Source of the DNA: Parelaphostrongylus tenuis
Taxonomy: Eukaryota > Nematoda > Chromadorea > Rhabditida > Metastrongylidae
Length of the DNA stretch: 64,000 nt
Direction of reading: 5' to 3'
NCBI GenBank assembly: GCA_019055375.1
Contig: JAHQIW010007046.1
Location: forward strand, 372,001 to 436,000
In this document: positions 1 through 12,600 of the stretch, one piece after another
Layout: each line of letters starts with the position of its first letter
Position numbering within the stretch: the first letter of the stretch is position 1
The notes under the pieces: model-generated
Database searches by the model: none
The model's input: the letters and a program-made list of their open reading frames with translations, nothing else
What the model was told of the DNA's origin: nothing
Translations under genes and position numbers: made by a program

Positions 1-82
1 CTATACACTATTATCATCAGATTATGTTTATTATTCCGACGACCAACCTTCTATCAAAGCGACAATTCATTTTCTGTATGAA

Positions 83-440
83 TTAACATTTATTCACGAT
101 AGCTGACGTTCGACCGATCTCGTTTTCATAAGAGTTTATATAGCTAAACAGGTTGGAATGACTGCAATACAGTCGGCCAGATAAATCCTTAACCCGGAAA
201 GGAAAAATCCGATACCTAGATCTCATTGACTGATTGAGTGCATGTCTGATGAACGTGAATCTACAGAGAGCAGTATCATACCAATGCAATCTCATTGACA
301 GGTCTTCTCTATGGTCGGTAAAAAACATATGAGGATTCAACGGTTTAACACCCGTGATCGTCAGCGTTTCTTCACACACGTCTTCCGGTTCCACTTCATT
401 TTCTCGATTTCTTTTGATTAGAAGTTATATATCTCAAAAA
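83..440 (-). CDS. Candidate coding segment, unknown
   Basis: An open frame of about 115 codons ending at a TAA at 83. It includes VEPEDVCEETLTITGVKPLN and later LHWYDTALCRFTFIRH and RVKDLSGRLYCSHSN. Composition is protein-like and it lies on the EGL-9 strand. It does not resemble the oxygenase domain. It may be a terminal exon or a chance frame. Confidence 0.3.
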
Positions 441-508
441 CAGAATCAAAATGAAAACTACATTGGAGCCGAATTGTTGATTTTTAACTGGAAAATGGAA
501 AGACAGAA

Positions 509-709
509 ATGATGGCTACGGAGACAAAGGAAATAACTGTCGAATTGGATGTAAAATTCGAAACAGAAATAGTTGATCTGGGAAAAGAAATCAAGAAGAG
601 AATGTTGAGGACATGGGTGCATTTCCTCTTGAAGAATACTGCAACCAATTCTACCTTTCTCACGAATAAAAATTCATTGTACCCTATCACCAAACTGGAA
701 TTCCATTAA
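509..709 (+). CDS. Candidate small ORF, unknown
   Basis: 66 codons from a tandem ATG. The peptide is charged and helix-like (ETKEITVELDVKFETEIVDL, GKEIKKRMLRTW). Nothing recognised. Kept only for its composition. Confidence 0.2.
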   Translation: MMATETKEITVELDVKFETEIVDLGKEIKKRMLRTWVHFLLKNTATNSTFLTNKNSLYPITKLEFH

Positions 710-2350
710 GATAAGTATTGTGAGAGTGTGTCACTGAATAAAAGCTTCAAAGAAAGACCCCTTAAATGAGTAAGTGTATGACTAATTCAAAATTATTTTC
801 TAAGCAAGATAGTTAATGTAGCTTGAAAAGTAACAATCAGAACCGGTGCGGTGCAATCTGCAGAGGAATTGCCGTAAAAATGTGAATAAAACGTTGTTTG
901 ACAATTTTGGAGTTCGCTTCGGTTTGACTGCTTGAGATAAAATGTCTGCACCTTTTAAATAACTCAAAAAGCCTACTCTCTCCAAACCTCGGCATGAGTA
1001 AGAAATACAGAACTTTTTATGAACTGTCCGTTTCTTTTAGAAGTTTTAATCAGAAAAGGACAGCTCTGTTCCTTCAGTTAGCTATGTGACACAGGAACTG
1101 TTGCCAAAAAAGTGGAGATAACTTGTTGATACATGTAAGAAACAAGTCGAATCCCTAGATACAGCAAAATAGGAAGTGTTTCTACTTCGACTGTCCCAAT
1201 AATAGCCCGAGAACGTAGCGACTGTACGAACTTTGATTGCAAAACTGTAATTTTACAGCACGATCTATGAACAGAACGCGTACAGCAGCAGTAGAAACTT
1301 TTCAGAGTTGCTGAAAAACTACCATGTTATCAGAAACACTAAGTAGAAGCAAATTGACTGACATGCATGATTTACGAACGCCTAGTCTTTTTTTCGCAAT
1401 ACATTCGTCAACGACGAACATAATCTCAAATTGAAGTTGAGTATTTTCACGTATTCACAAGAGTTTATCATATAATGCACGTACCATACACAAACCAATA
1501 CGTTTTCATAGTACTTTATTATTTCACCTTGACACGGAACTTTTCCAGCAATGGAATATCGATGCATAACTACAGTAGAGAATTTTAGCACCGTTCATAC
1601 AACAATTTCTGTGGCACATCTGTAGACGGAATAACGCAGTACCTTTCTCCCTACCATAAGTCTCGCCTCAAAGATTGCCTACCAAAGAACATTCTGCTCA
1701 ACAAAAAGAAAAGAAAATGGAAAAAAAGTTGACGAATCTTCTCGTAGTAAATCTGTGATTGATCACCTTGACACAATTACAGCAAACGCAATTATAAAAT
1801 GTATAAGCAATAAGATTTTTTTCAAAAGGGGATAGTTCTGCTCGTAATCAATTTTTTAACCTGGATAAAATAAATGACAATTTACATATTTTCATCGAAA
1901 AAAAATTTTACTCATTTTATCAAACAAATGCAATTTCCCGTAAGCTACGAATTTTTTAGTTTAGAACGACAGGGGCGAGTGGCTTCGATGATGGCGATTC
2001 TGTCGAAACGCGCCTAAGCCACGAGTGAAACGAAACATAACGTATCAACACTTTCGAAAAGGCTTTAAACATTAATAGAGACGACCAGAATATAGCTGGA
2101 TAAAGTTGTTCGACTGCTTTAATTGCTCAATGACCTGATTAGCTGGCGAGTCGTAGGCATGTAACATTACATTATAGTGGGATTGCAAGAGTAATTTCGG
2201 TTTATGCATTATTGAAATTTGTCGTTTGATATTGGAATAAATTCTCGAGTTGACATGGTCATTTTCTAGATCATTCAATGCTCACTTCTCGCTCCATGCT
2301 TTGTTCTGAGTACGTTTTACTAGCTATTCTATATTTACTTTAGTCTATAA
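710..2350. other. No supported feature
   Basis: AT-rich DNA with stop codons in all frames beyond short stretches. If EGL-9 continues past base 1, this is intron. Confidence 0.5.
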
Positions 2351-2357
2351 AAAGGAT

Positions 2358-3078
2358 GGGTTGGTGCAAAAATGATTGCGGTTTAAGATCATGAGTTCAA
2401 AATTGAGCGTAAAGCAGCCAGGAGAACTTGCAACATCGACAACAGATTTGGCCCAGGAACTGCTAATGAACGTACAGTGCAGTGATCATTCAAATAGTTT
2501 CGTAAGGGTGACGAGAGCCTTGAAGATGAGGAACGTAGTGGCCGGCCAAGGGAAGCTGACAATGACCATTTGACACCAAGCTACAAAGCTGATCCTCTTA
2601 AAACTAGACGAAATATTGCAGGTAAACTCAACGTCGACCAGTGTACGGTCGTTCGCCTTTGAAACAAATTTGAAAGGTGAAAAAGGTTGGTGCAGAATAG
2701 TTGCGGTATAATTACGGCCAATCGGCACCCACAAGTCGCACATCGTACGCTTCAAAAGTTGAGCGAATTGGGATACGAAGTATTGCTTTAACTTCACATT
2801 CGCCGGACCTTGCGCCTATCGACTTCTGCAAGCATCTCAAAAATTCTTGCAAAGAAAACGCATCCACAACCACCAGGATGCAGAAAATGCTGTCCAGGAC
2901 TTTGACGAATATCGAGGCACCGATTTTCAAAGTACAGGAATAAATAAGATTATATCTCGTTAACCAAGATATGTTAATTATAATGGTTCCTATTTCAATT
3001 GATAAAGATTTGTTTGATCCCAGATACAATGATTTGAGAATTTGAGGTCTGAAACCGCTATTTCTTTTGCTCCAACCT
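2358..3078 (+). mobile_element. Mariner deletion derivative with both terminal inverted repeats
   Basis: The left end GGTTGGTGCAAAAATGATTG and the right end (reverse complement GGTTGGAGCAAAAGAAATAG) are mariner-type termini. The N-terminal transposase homology is plain: GTANERTVQ, then GDESLEDEERSGRPREADND, then NVDQCTVV. The C-terminal part resumes at QKLSELGYEVL. The catalytic middle is missing and frames are broken. A third terminus-like motif sits inside at 2,685-2,707. Confidence 0.75.
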
Positions 3079-3537
3079 AATATATAAACTACTTGTATAG
3101 ACGACTCAACGTACAAGACTATCGCGGCAAAACTTCAGTGCGGACATTGCGTTCAACAATTTCACTCTACAAGCAGCTTTTTGTGGCTATATCGACATAA
3201 TTTAGATACCAAGAAGCCATAATTTTGACATGTAAAAGTCCGTGATAGCATCAGTTCCCGTTTGGACCTTTTAGAGCTAAATTGAGAGGCACGAAAGTTC
3301 ATGTTGTCATGGAGAAGAGGAGAAAAAGGCAAATTACTCATGAATGTCATAAACCAGCGTGATTCACATTCCATAAAGTTATGAATCGGTGAATGAAATC
3401 TTATTGCCAAAGCTCTTTTTTCATAAAATCACAAAGATAGAACATAACTTCTGCGATGTCTATTTATAGACGGAACAAAACATTGACAGGAAGAAAGCTT
3501 AGATCGTACTTGTAAGTGAATCGGCAATGGTTTTCAC

Positions 3538-3604
3538 CAAGAAAGTTGTCGACGACAGCCCATCCAAACTCGTTGAGGCTACGAATCACGTACTCAGCGA
3601 TATA
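3538..3604 (-). CDS. egl-9: EGL-9 exon: start of the 2-oxoglutarate oxygenase domain
   Basis: 22 codons plus one base after TGTATTTAG. The peptide YIAEYVIRSLNEFGWAVVDN, then FLG, aligns with the EGLN segment of the form (E)YIxxxxNxxGxxVVDxFLG that opens the catalytic fold. The donor is G then GTGAAA. No following exon was recognised between here and base 1. Confidence 0.8.
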
Positions 3605-6600
3605 CTAAATACATCAAACAAATAAAAATGACCTTTAACGTAGCATATCACTGTACAACAACAGCTAACGGTTTAATACAGAGATACGCCTTGAACAAAT
3701 ATAACATAGCCGTACTCTTAACCGAAGTACAAGTGTCTGGTGGATATTCAGCGTTAGTCCTCGTTTCCTCATCATATTTTGATGGTCTTGAAGAGTTGTC
3801 TGAAAACAATCATAGACAAATCAAAGCACTTGATTTTAAAGTAAGATTAAAAGTAAGGGTTTAGTGATTAACTTGAACGTACATTATACACCAAATTCTT
3901 CAAATGGTCCTTAAATACTATAGAATTCGAAGGAGTCGGACGTTTACGGCACCGCGATGGCGTTCCGTTTGAGTCAAGAGTCGGAGGTGTCATTCCAATA
4001 ATCTATAAATACGTCAAATACTCAAGCATCAGATATAATTCGATAGATATAAATTAATTGAAAAATAACGGTAAATTTTTCCCATTGTAAAATATACATG
4101 TAGATTTCAAAACAAAAAATTCCTGTTTAGTTGTAACAGTTGTTTAAGAAATCATTTCTTCATCAACCATTTGGCACATCTTTCTTAGATATTATATACA
4201 GAACGATTTTAGGCCGGTCTCACAGAAACGTGATGAAGCCAGCTTTTCGAAAAGAAATCCTACGATGGTTTCTCTATCACTAAGGAATTTAGAAGTTACG
4301 GACTTTACAAATCTATGAAGAAGACTTTGCTTGATCTATTCTCGTATATAAATTTTATGCAGTATCCCTTCAAATTGGACGACATTGAAAACTGAACAGT
4401 TTAAAAATTTGATATTGACATTATGGTAACTTTCCCCTATCCGCATAGATATTGGCAAAAAAAAACGTAATTCTCATTTATCCCAAACGTTCCACAAATC
4501 TTTTGATAGCTAAAATCCTAAATATTTTAACGGTGTACTTGATTTATTGAATAGCCTTCATTGCGCTGTAACAGTAAAAATAAAATTTCAATACACAGTC
4601 AAGTATCTTTCGCTGGATAAAGCTTTTCCTTCAGACTCTTGTTACTCATTCAATAGTGCGAATCTCGGAAATGTCAGTGGTGTACTTGGTGTTAGGGAAA
4701 GACTTCTAAACGCGCTGCAGCAGCCAAATACACATTGTGTCTCGTACTCAGCTCGCACTCTTTGCTCCACTGTGTGGACTGGATTGCACAACATATCGCG
4801 TTTTTGTAAAGTAACGATTATTTGCAAAATCCAATCTTCTTTCAGCTAGCACAACCAACAAAAAAGTTCTTTAGAGACTTAGTATATAATTGAAATCACC
4901 GAGACTTGAGCTATTGAATGACAGTAAAAATTCCGAAGGAAAAGATTTCCTCAGCCGAAAATGCTCGAGTGTGAAGCATAATTTCATTCATATTCTCATA
5001 ATGTAGTAAGGAAGCCATTTCAAGTATGAAATACCTACTAACATTCTCGAGAATTCAAAATATCGAATGGTTACCAAAAAAAAGTGATGGCTTAATGCCA
5101 ATTTTGCGAAATCCATCGACATATCACTGAAAGGTATGCGCGCAGCATATGAAATGCAATCTTGATTTTAGTGTCGAAACGCTAATGTCTTTGGAAAACC
5201 AAGCATTATTGAATCCGTCGAATTTGTGTTATCAAAATTACCGAAATGTTTCAAAAAAAAATTCTTTGTTCAGCGAAAATGCTTGGGCGTGAAATAAAAC
5301 TTAATCTCCACTGTTACAGCGTAATATAAGGGTCATTCAACAATAGAATAGACCGTTCAAATTCTCGAGATTTAAGCTTATAAATAACTACTTAAATGTC
5401 TAGGAAGACCAAAATTGCGCTTTTAAAATATAGTTGCGGATAGGGGAAAAATACCTGAATAATTATTGGAGATTGACCGCACAGAGCCTAACATGGGCGG
5501 TAATGTACTCCAGTCAGATGGAAAAGTCGGCCAGAGGTTTGACGCCATATCATCAGGCGTGTTGGATATTATGGCACTCATCATTTTATTTAACTTTTGG
5601 GTTCTCGCTATTGATCCAACGTTTCGAGAGTATTACAAAATGAAAATTACGTTTGTGTGAGAAGACGGAGACTACTCCTTCATAACCATTTTCGTTTCCT
5701 CTCTGCGATCTATCACACGCCTAGGGGGGTAATTGGTTAAGCCCTAATTTTGCCTACTACGTACGCCTTTATATGGCTGCAGAGTGTTCTACTAGTTTCG
5801 CCACTGTATTCGTCCCCGCACGCTTTACGTTACATTAGCTAGAGTGTATCCGAACACAGTAACAACTGAAGAAGAAGGCGGTGAGGCCGTCTATTATGCA
5901 CAAAAACTTTAAGAAAGTATATTTTTAATATTGTTTTAGATGCTTGATTGAGTACAGTACATGTCCCCGTGTCCTTTCCAGGCTCTAAAGAAAGCGAAAA
6001 CTCCGAAAGTTTAGTCAGTACTTACCGACTAAATTTTGCAATCAAGAACATCGTATCTAATAGGTTGGGAAAAAAGTTCTGGGGAAATGCTTGTAACTTT
6101 TTTCGGTATCGGCCACTTTTTATGTTTTTGGGCTCATTTGAAGGCCCGTCTTCTCCCGCGTTGATTGGTATATAATTTATTTACTTATTTCAATTTAGAG
6201 TTAACAAGCGAGCAGACTAGGTTCTTGATGATGCACAAATGGCTGTTGGGTTCAAATGCAAAGGTGCCAAGTGAACGCATCAATCTGGCTTGGAGCGAAG
6301 ACACAGTTGGCAAGAGAACGGTGTACAGGTGGTTCAAAAAGTCTGACGAAGGTGAAGAAAGTATGAAAGATCAGTAGCGTTCAAGTCGTCCAAAGAAGTT
6401 GATCGTCAAGCTGTGCTTGCATCGTCATCACGTGCATCATCAACAACCTAATTTCCTCGTTGGTTTACTCCATCTTAGAATAAGTAGACAAATTATATAC
6501 CAATCAACGCGCGAGAAGAAGGCTTTCAAACGAGCCCAAAAACACAAAAAATATACGACACCCAAAAAAGTTAGAAGCATTTTCTCAGAACTTTTTCACC

Positions 6601-9600
6601 AATCTGATAGTCATCAAGAAATTATTGAGTTAGCTGATGAAAATTAAAATCGATGAAATGATGAAAATCGCTCTCGCAAATCCGCCTGTTCATTTGCTCT
6701 AGTTTTTCAAGAAGAGCTGTGGATTGATAGAGCAATTTGAAGATATGTGATGTCTACTGTCTCGAGTAAAACACTGTAGTGTTTCTAATAATCTTGTTAC
6801 TAGCAACCTCGGGTCAGTTCATCAAGAAAGCGGTAAACTAGTGATGAGGTTCGACAATTAGAAAAATCAATGTGGTAAAATATGATGAATTTGCCAAGCA
6901 AGCAAAGAACACCACATTCTGACAGTTTTATTGGAACCAAGAAATTCAATATCAGTTGGAATACGTTGAACTGCAGCCAGGAGACATTATTATTTTCACA
7001 TTCTATAGCTAATATAGAGGTCGTGTCGCCACGGGATAAGTTGAATAATCTTCATTTTAAAGCATCAAAACTGTATTTTTCGGTACATGGACCCGAACAA
7101 GGTCATAAAATAACGATACCAAATGAAAGTGATATACAATATGAACTATGAAAGGGCCTTCTAATGTATATCAAAAAGATAAACATATTAGAATGGAGAA
7201 AGAAGCGAAGCCTATTATCATGTAATGGAGACCACTCAAAGGTGATAATCAAAAAATTTTAAAAATGACTTGGGGAAGTTGCGGAAACACTCATTTTACG
7301 ATTCAACAATCAATCGCCGTTTGGGAGATATTGGGATAGATTAGATACTCGATGAAATCGTGTCATACGAAGAATCGAGGAGCAGCGGATTCGACGTAAT
7401 GATGCTTCTTCTCCGCTTCTTATACGCAACAAAAACGACCCATTTCTCTATCGCATTGTGACGAGCGTTCGCAAGTGGATCCTATTCGACGAACAGCGAC
7501 GTTCAGTTTAGTGAATGACGTATGGCTATTATCCTTATGTCGATAAACTTGCGCTTTTCAGTACCAGATTCACTAGACTAATTTTTGTATCTACATTCAC
7601 GCACTGCCTCCCGGCACCCAGCACTCCCACAATAGTCCATTAATTGCTAAAAGTAAAATTATGTAAGGATCAAACATAATTCCATTCATAATAGCCTTCC
7701 TTTATCATCCATTATCAACATTCAACAAGCCAAAATTTCCTATGCAAGTGAAATTATGTTGACTATAATCAACTGCTAGTAAATAAGAAACGTAATCATC
7801 ACTAAGGAAAGAAATCGGTTAGAAGACATTTTAGGCCATATCGAAGGCTTTCAAGCAGCTCACAAGTTGTTTTTTTTTATGAGTGTCATAGGTCTCGAAT
7901 AAAGGTATCGGGCGAAATATAGAGTTACGGTACATAACGAGGTTTCTGACGTAGCTAGAAGCTGATCATGATATCAAAAGAGAGTCGCAGAGAATCCTAC
8001 AGGTTTCGCAGTATTCTGGTCGTTCCGGACATAGGCACAGGAGGAGGTCCCGGAGCGACGAATGGACGTGACAATGTGCAGATAGACGCTCGTGCGACGT
8101 GACTATTTCTCAGTTGGCACGTAGCCGATCGACACCCGCACGACACAGTGCACCTTCCTGGTGAAAATCGAAGCCGCTTCCACCACATTGCATCATATTG
8201 CTGTCTTGATGATACAAGCTGAATTGCACATGAGCAAAAGGCATTTAAGAAATCCGTGAATATAATTTTTACAAGCATGTATTTAATAGTGATGTCGTTC
8301 ATCGCAAACACAGTGCTGGTTCAACCTCGCCATGGGCTCGTTAACTCTTCGGAGACGGTATGTATGATTTCTAATACACGCGTATTTAGAGGCCTTTTTA
8401 ACTGGACAGAGTTTTCTCACTATAGTTATGTAGTCATTCAATAGCTGGATAAAAGGCGATTCAAACACTAGCTTGGTTTCTAGAGTGGCATTTTTTTGCG
8501 CAGCAGCAACAAAGAAATGATTACGTCTCTGATACTATGTATAAGTTCAGTATGCAGCAACAATTTTGACAAACTACGCAATGATTTTCATTTTCTTTTG
8601 GTTATGATGACTTTCATGCACTCGAGTAAGGTAAAACAATATTGAAACTAGGCGATTTATGTCGTAAATCCTTTGCTCAACTTGTTACAATTGACTGAAT
8701 GTCAAAAGCAAGTATGACTGAGTGATAAACGAGCGCTTTTCATTACACCTGAATAGTTACATATCCACCAAAAACATGAGAGAATGTATAGTAAACATGA
8801 ATAATTAAAGAGTTAGGTTATCGCAGAAGTAATTGCGATTCATTAATTGTTAGAAACCGCCTGTCATGTTTTTAGATGCATGAAAAAGTTGAAAATTCAC
8901 GATATAAAACTACACTTAGTTCTGAACCAATTTACTGACGGAATACTTGAAAATTTCCTCAAAACGAATAAGATGAATTAAATAACGAAGATAGCGCGCC
9001 ACCTGCAAATCATGCTGCGCTCTGCAAATTCAACCGTCCTCAATAAAGAATTACTCAGACCTTCAGCCGAACCAATTAAAGGGATTGGATTTTGGAAATA
9101 ATTGACTTGACTAGCTTACAGCAATCTTCCTAGAGAAAACGACAATCCTCAAGCAGTAGCCAACGCCACATGCGAAAAGTTCGAAGACTTCACGGATGAT
9201 GAGCGCGAAAAAGCGAACCCAGTGTGAGAAGAGAAAAAAAAAACAGATTTGACTTTAAATTACGTCCATCTCCGTGATTTACCTCAGCGCACAACAATTT
9301 TGCTAAAATTCTTGTAACCAATCAAAAGTTCACCCAACACAGTTGCTATAATCAAAGTCAGACGATAAAATCCAATGTTTTGGGGAAGTGTTTTTGCACG
9401 TATTTGCTGGCGCTCATTAAATGTCACTAATAAAGAGAGTACCCACCACAAAGACTTTTGCCAATGCGGATGGTAAAAATGCGTCTCTACAGCCGCAATT
9501 GAAGAATGCAGACTAAAAAGCTCGGCGTTTAAAGTCACAGAAACATTTTTCTGCTATAACAAAATGATATGTCACTAAATGGACATCTACAGACGTGATT

Positions 9601-12600
9601 GTCGTGCAATGCACACTCTAGAACGCCACAACATTCAAAAGTTTGTGCCCATCAATGCGCTTCTATATCTAATAGTTTACAATCAGAAATCAGAAAGTTT
9701 TCAGTTCTGGTCGTTATAAAATGCGATGATTAGTCTCTTTGAACAGTTTCGCCTGACTACCTCCCCCCCCTGAATACCTGATAAGTTGCAACTGATGAGT
9801 TTGCAGAAAGTATGCAATGTCGACAATACCTTTTGTGGCCGACCAGAGGCTCGAGAATGATCGGTAGTTTCTTGGAGTAGAATATCAACCAAAAGAAAAA
9901 CACTCGAATAGCAAAAATCGGAATATAGATGTCTTCCTTCAACCAGCAAACCTATATACACTCGGCATACTTCACAGTCCTGTCTGTGTAGTTAGTTCAT
10001 CTGGTAATTTTCTGTTAGGCGGCAAAAAGTGAATATTTGAGCCATTCGCTGAATAAGACCTTCTCATAGGAGTGTTAGTGCATTTGAAAGCTTTGGCTAG
10101 CATTCTCTGGCTCTGGCTAGCGCCCTATCTATGCGCTTATTCAAAACACCTCTTTATAACGCTGTATTTTTTTTTCTCTTACCAAGCTTGTACTTCGCTG
10201 GACAGAACTCATCCATCAGAGCGCTAGTATTCTTAGTACTGTTTAGATAGCACAAGTCTCGAAAAAAGCAATAATGTGGTAAAACTCTTTTGATAGCGCT
10301 GTAGCAGCAAGAAAACATTTGCGTTTTATACCTCGTCGGGCGGAGTTCTCTCTTCGAATGATTAGTAATCATTTGATAGCTTCAGTTTCAATAACTCCAA
10401 CGCCGTGCATATTTACTGAAAAGACCGTTTCATTGCAGTGAAGCAGGGAATATTAGATCGAATTTCACATTTTCGACGGGATGTTAATCAGCTAACCTAC
10501 GGGCGGGAGGATCGAATGATGACCTCACGGGTTCGAGATAGGGGTGCAACTTATTATTCTTTTGGGAATTTTTCCTCCGCTCTAAAAGAAACTCCATATG
10601 AAACAATTTACTCTGACACTACGAGACTTCCCTACACATTCATATACTTTTCGTGCTTCCCTCGGATTGTACGCGTGAGAAAAATGAAAGCGCGCGGAGG
10701 GGATAAAACACATTTTCATTTCGAATGCTACATCGTTTATTAAAGCGTCTTTTCGAAAAACGGCCACGTAGGGCGCTAGTCAAAGGTTTAAGCTTTCGAA
10801 TGACTAATATTCTTATGAAAAATTCTGGTGCAGGAAATGGGGTCGAATGTTCATTTGCTGCAGTCTAACAGAAAGAACCGTTCATCTTTATTAGACAGAC
10901 TAGGTAATATGGGTAAATTGACTGATATGAGTTAATATACATGAATGATATAAGCAAATCGAGCTCAATGTTCATGGTAGGCATGCTTATGATAAAGATA
11001 TCCCATTAAAACATTAATTTTGAACACAAGAAATATTAATCGGCGCAATTATTCATTAAAACAAAAAGCTTATAGAAATGTGGGTGTCAATGTTATTCAA
11101 ATTGTCATAATGAGAATGGACCAAGTATGATACAGTACATTACAGATTTCATAGGTTTTCGCCAAAGATGGCACGAAAGTTGGTTGACGCAGTTGAAGAT
11201 GCTCAGATAACTGTGAAGGGATAAACTATCTGCCAGATGCCTATAGTAATTTTAGGGCAAGAAATACTAGAATAATGCTGCAACTAGGTACACATTTCGA
11301 TATAAGTAAATTGGTAACAACACTTCACAGCCATTCTCTGTACTAGTTGTGTATGTTCTGACGATCAACTGGAGATTGTAACATTGCATTCCACTTTTTT
11401 AAGTATCTTATCAGGTTACATTCAGAGAAGCCACGTCACCAAATGAGTTTCCTGAATTCTCGACCTGTCAAAACACATTCCATATGGATTGGTCATTTAA
11501 TGAGAAAACTCACTAAAGATCACAAGAATACAAGACTTTCTATTTCACTTTATCGAATCAAAGGTCTTTGATTAAGTTGAGTCAAGGCAATAACAGAACT
11601 CCTGGTGGTCAAGCCAAGGTGTCCCTGTTCTATTCATAAATATTCTTCGTAAGATATGTGAAGTTATCACAACCATGATATCACCTTTCTACAACGATAT
11701 TACCATCGAAGAAAAAAAGGGTTGAGAAAGCGATATCATTCTGCAAAATAATTTATTTCCAGAAAAAAAAAACTTTGAATGAATATAAGAACAGCACTAA
11801 ATCAAAGTGGAAGTCGATTATCAAAATTACATTACCTTCCACATTGTTGCTGACATCGTTCTTAAAACACCAATCATCAGACAGACAAACGATTACTGGT
11901 CAGCTTCGACAATGCTTATGGAGAAATCGGTCTTCAACTAAATCGCACAAAAACGATGTTTATGTAGAACAGATATACATTATTGCTTCATTGACGCTCA
12001 ACAGAATAATTAGCTCCAAGTTCTTCAGTTACTTCCATGTAGGTCGATAAGTCAATATGACCGAGCCAGCTCCAGAATTGAGCAGAGGCAGCGAACGGCT
12101 TGGGAAGCTTCAGAGAAGATTGAAAATGTAGAAAAAAAATACAAAGAACGTCCAACTCCATGTTCTACCTCTTCACTTGAACAATTCTCCGTCTTAACAG
12201 TATTGGAAACATGTTGCCAAATAGTACGACGAAAGATCAGTCAGTGTTATCATTTGCTCATCGGTCGAAAGGTTAAATCTATGTTGCGTACCCCGAATCT
12301 CGCGAAAAACAGAAAAATTCGAAGTTCAGACTTAAGTCAACTATCAAAGTTAGCATAACGTGCTTTAAGCTAGACTATCTAAGATCAGATACGACCGGAC
12401 ATGTAATGCATCCTCATGACAAGAAATGAAGAAAAGTCGTTACCGACTAGTTTCTCAGGATCTCTAACGCTCAGCAAGGAGACTAAAAAATTCCAAAAGA
12501 ATAAGATGCTGAACGACTTCCAACAGCGAGAAGGAACTCATTAAGCTAATCTTGTACGCGACAAACAAAGGTGTGAGAATTACTCACTTCCACTCACGTC

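Noticed and set aside
1620..1670. Micro-exon continuing EGL-9 after FLG (ETYGREK)
   Set aside because: The phase fits and the residues look suggestive, but it would be 24 nt with a weak acceptor, and nothing downstream continues the oxygenase fold.
8000..8220. Thrombospondin type 1 repeat exon (SPGRCTVSCGCRSATC)
   Set aside because: Cysteine spacing is only loosely similar. A different frame of the same island fits the EGL-9 splice phases on both sides.
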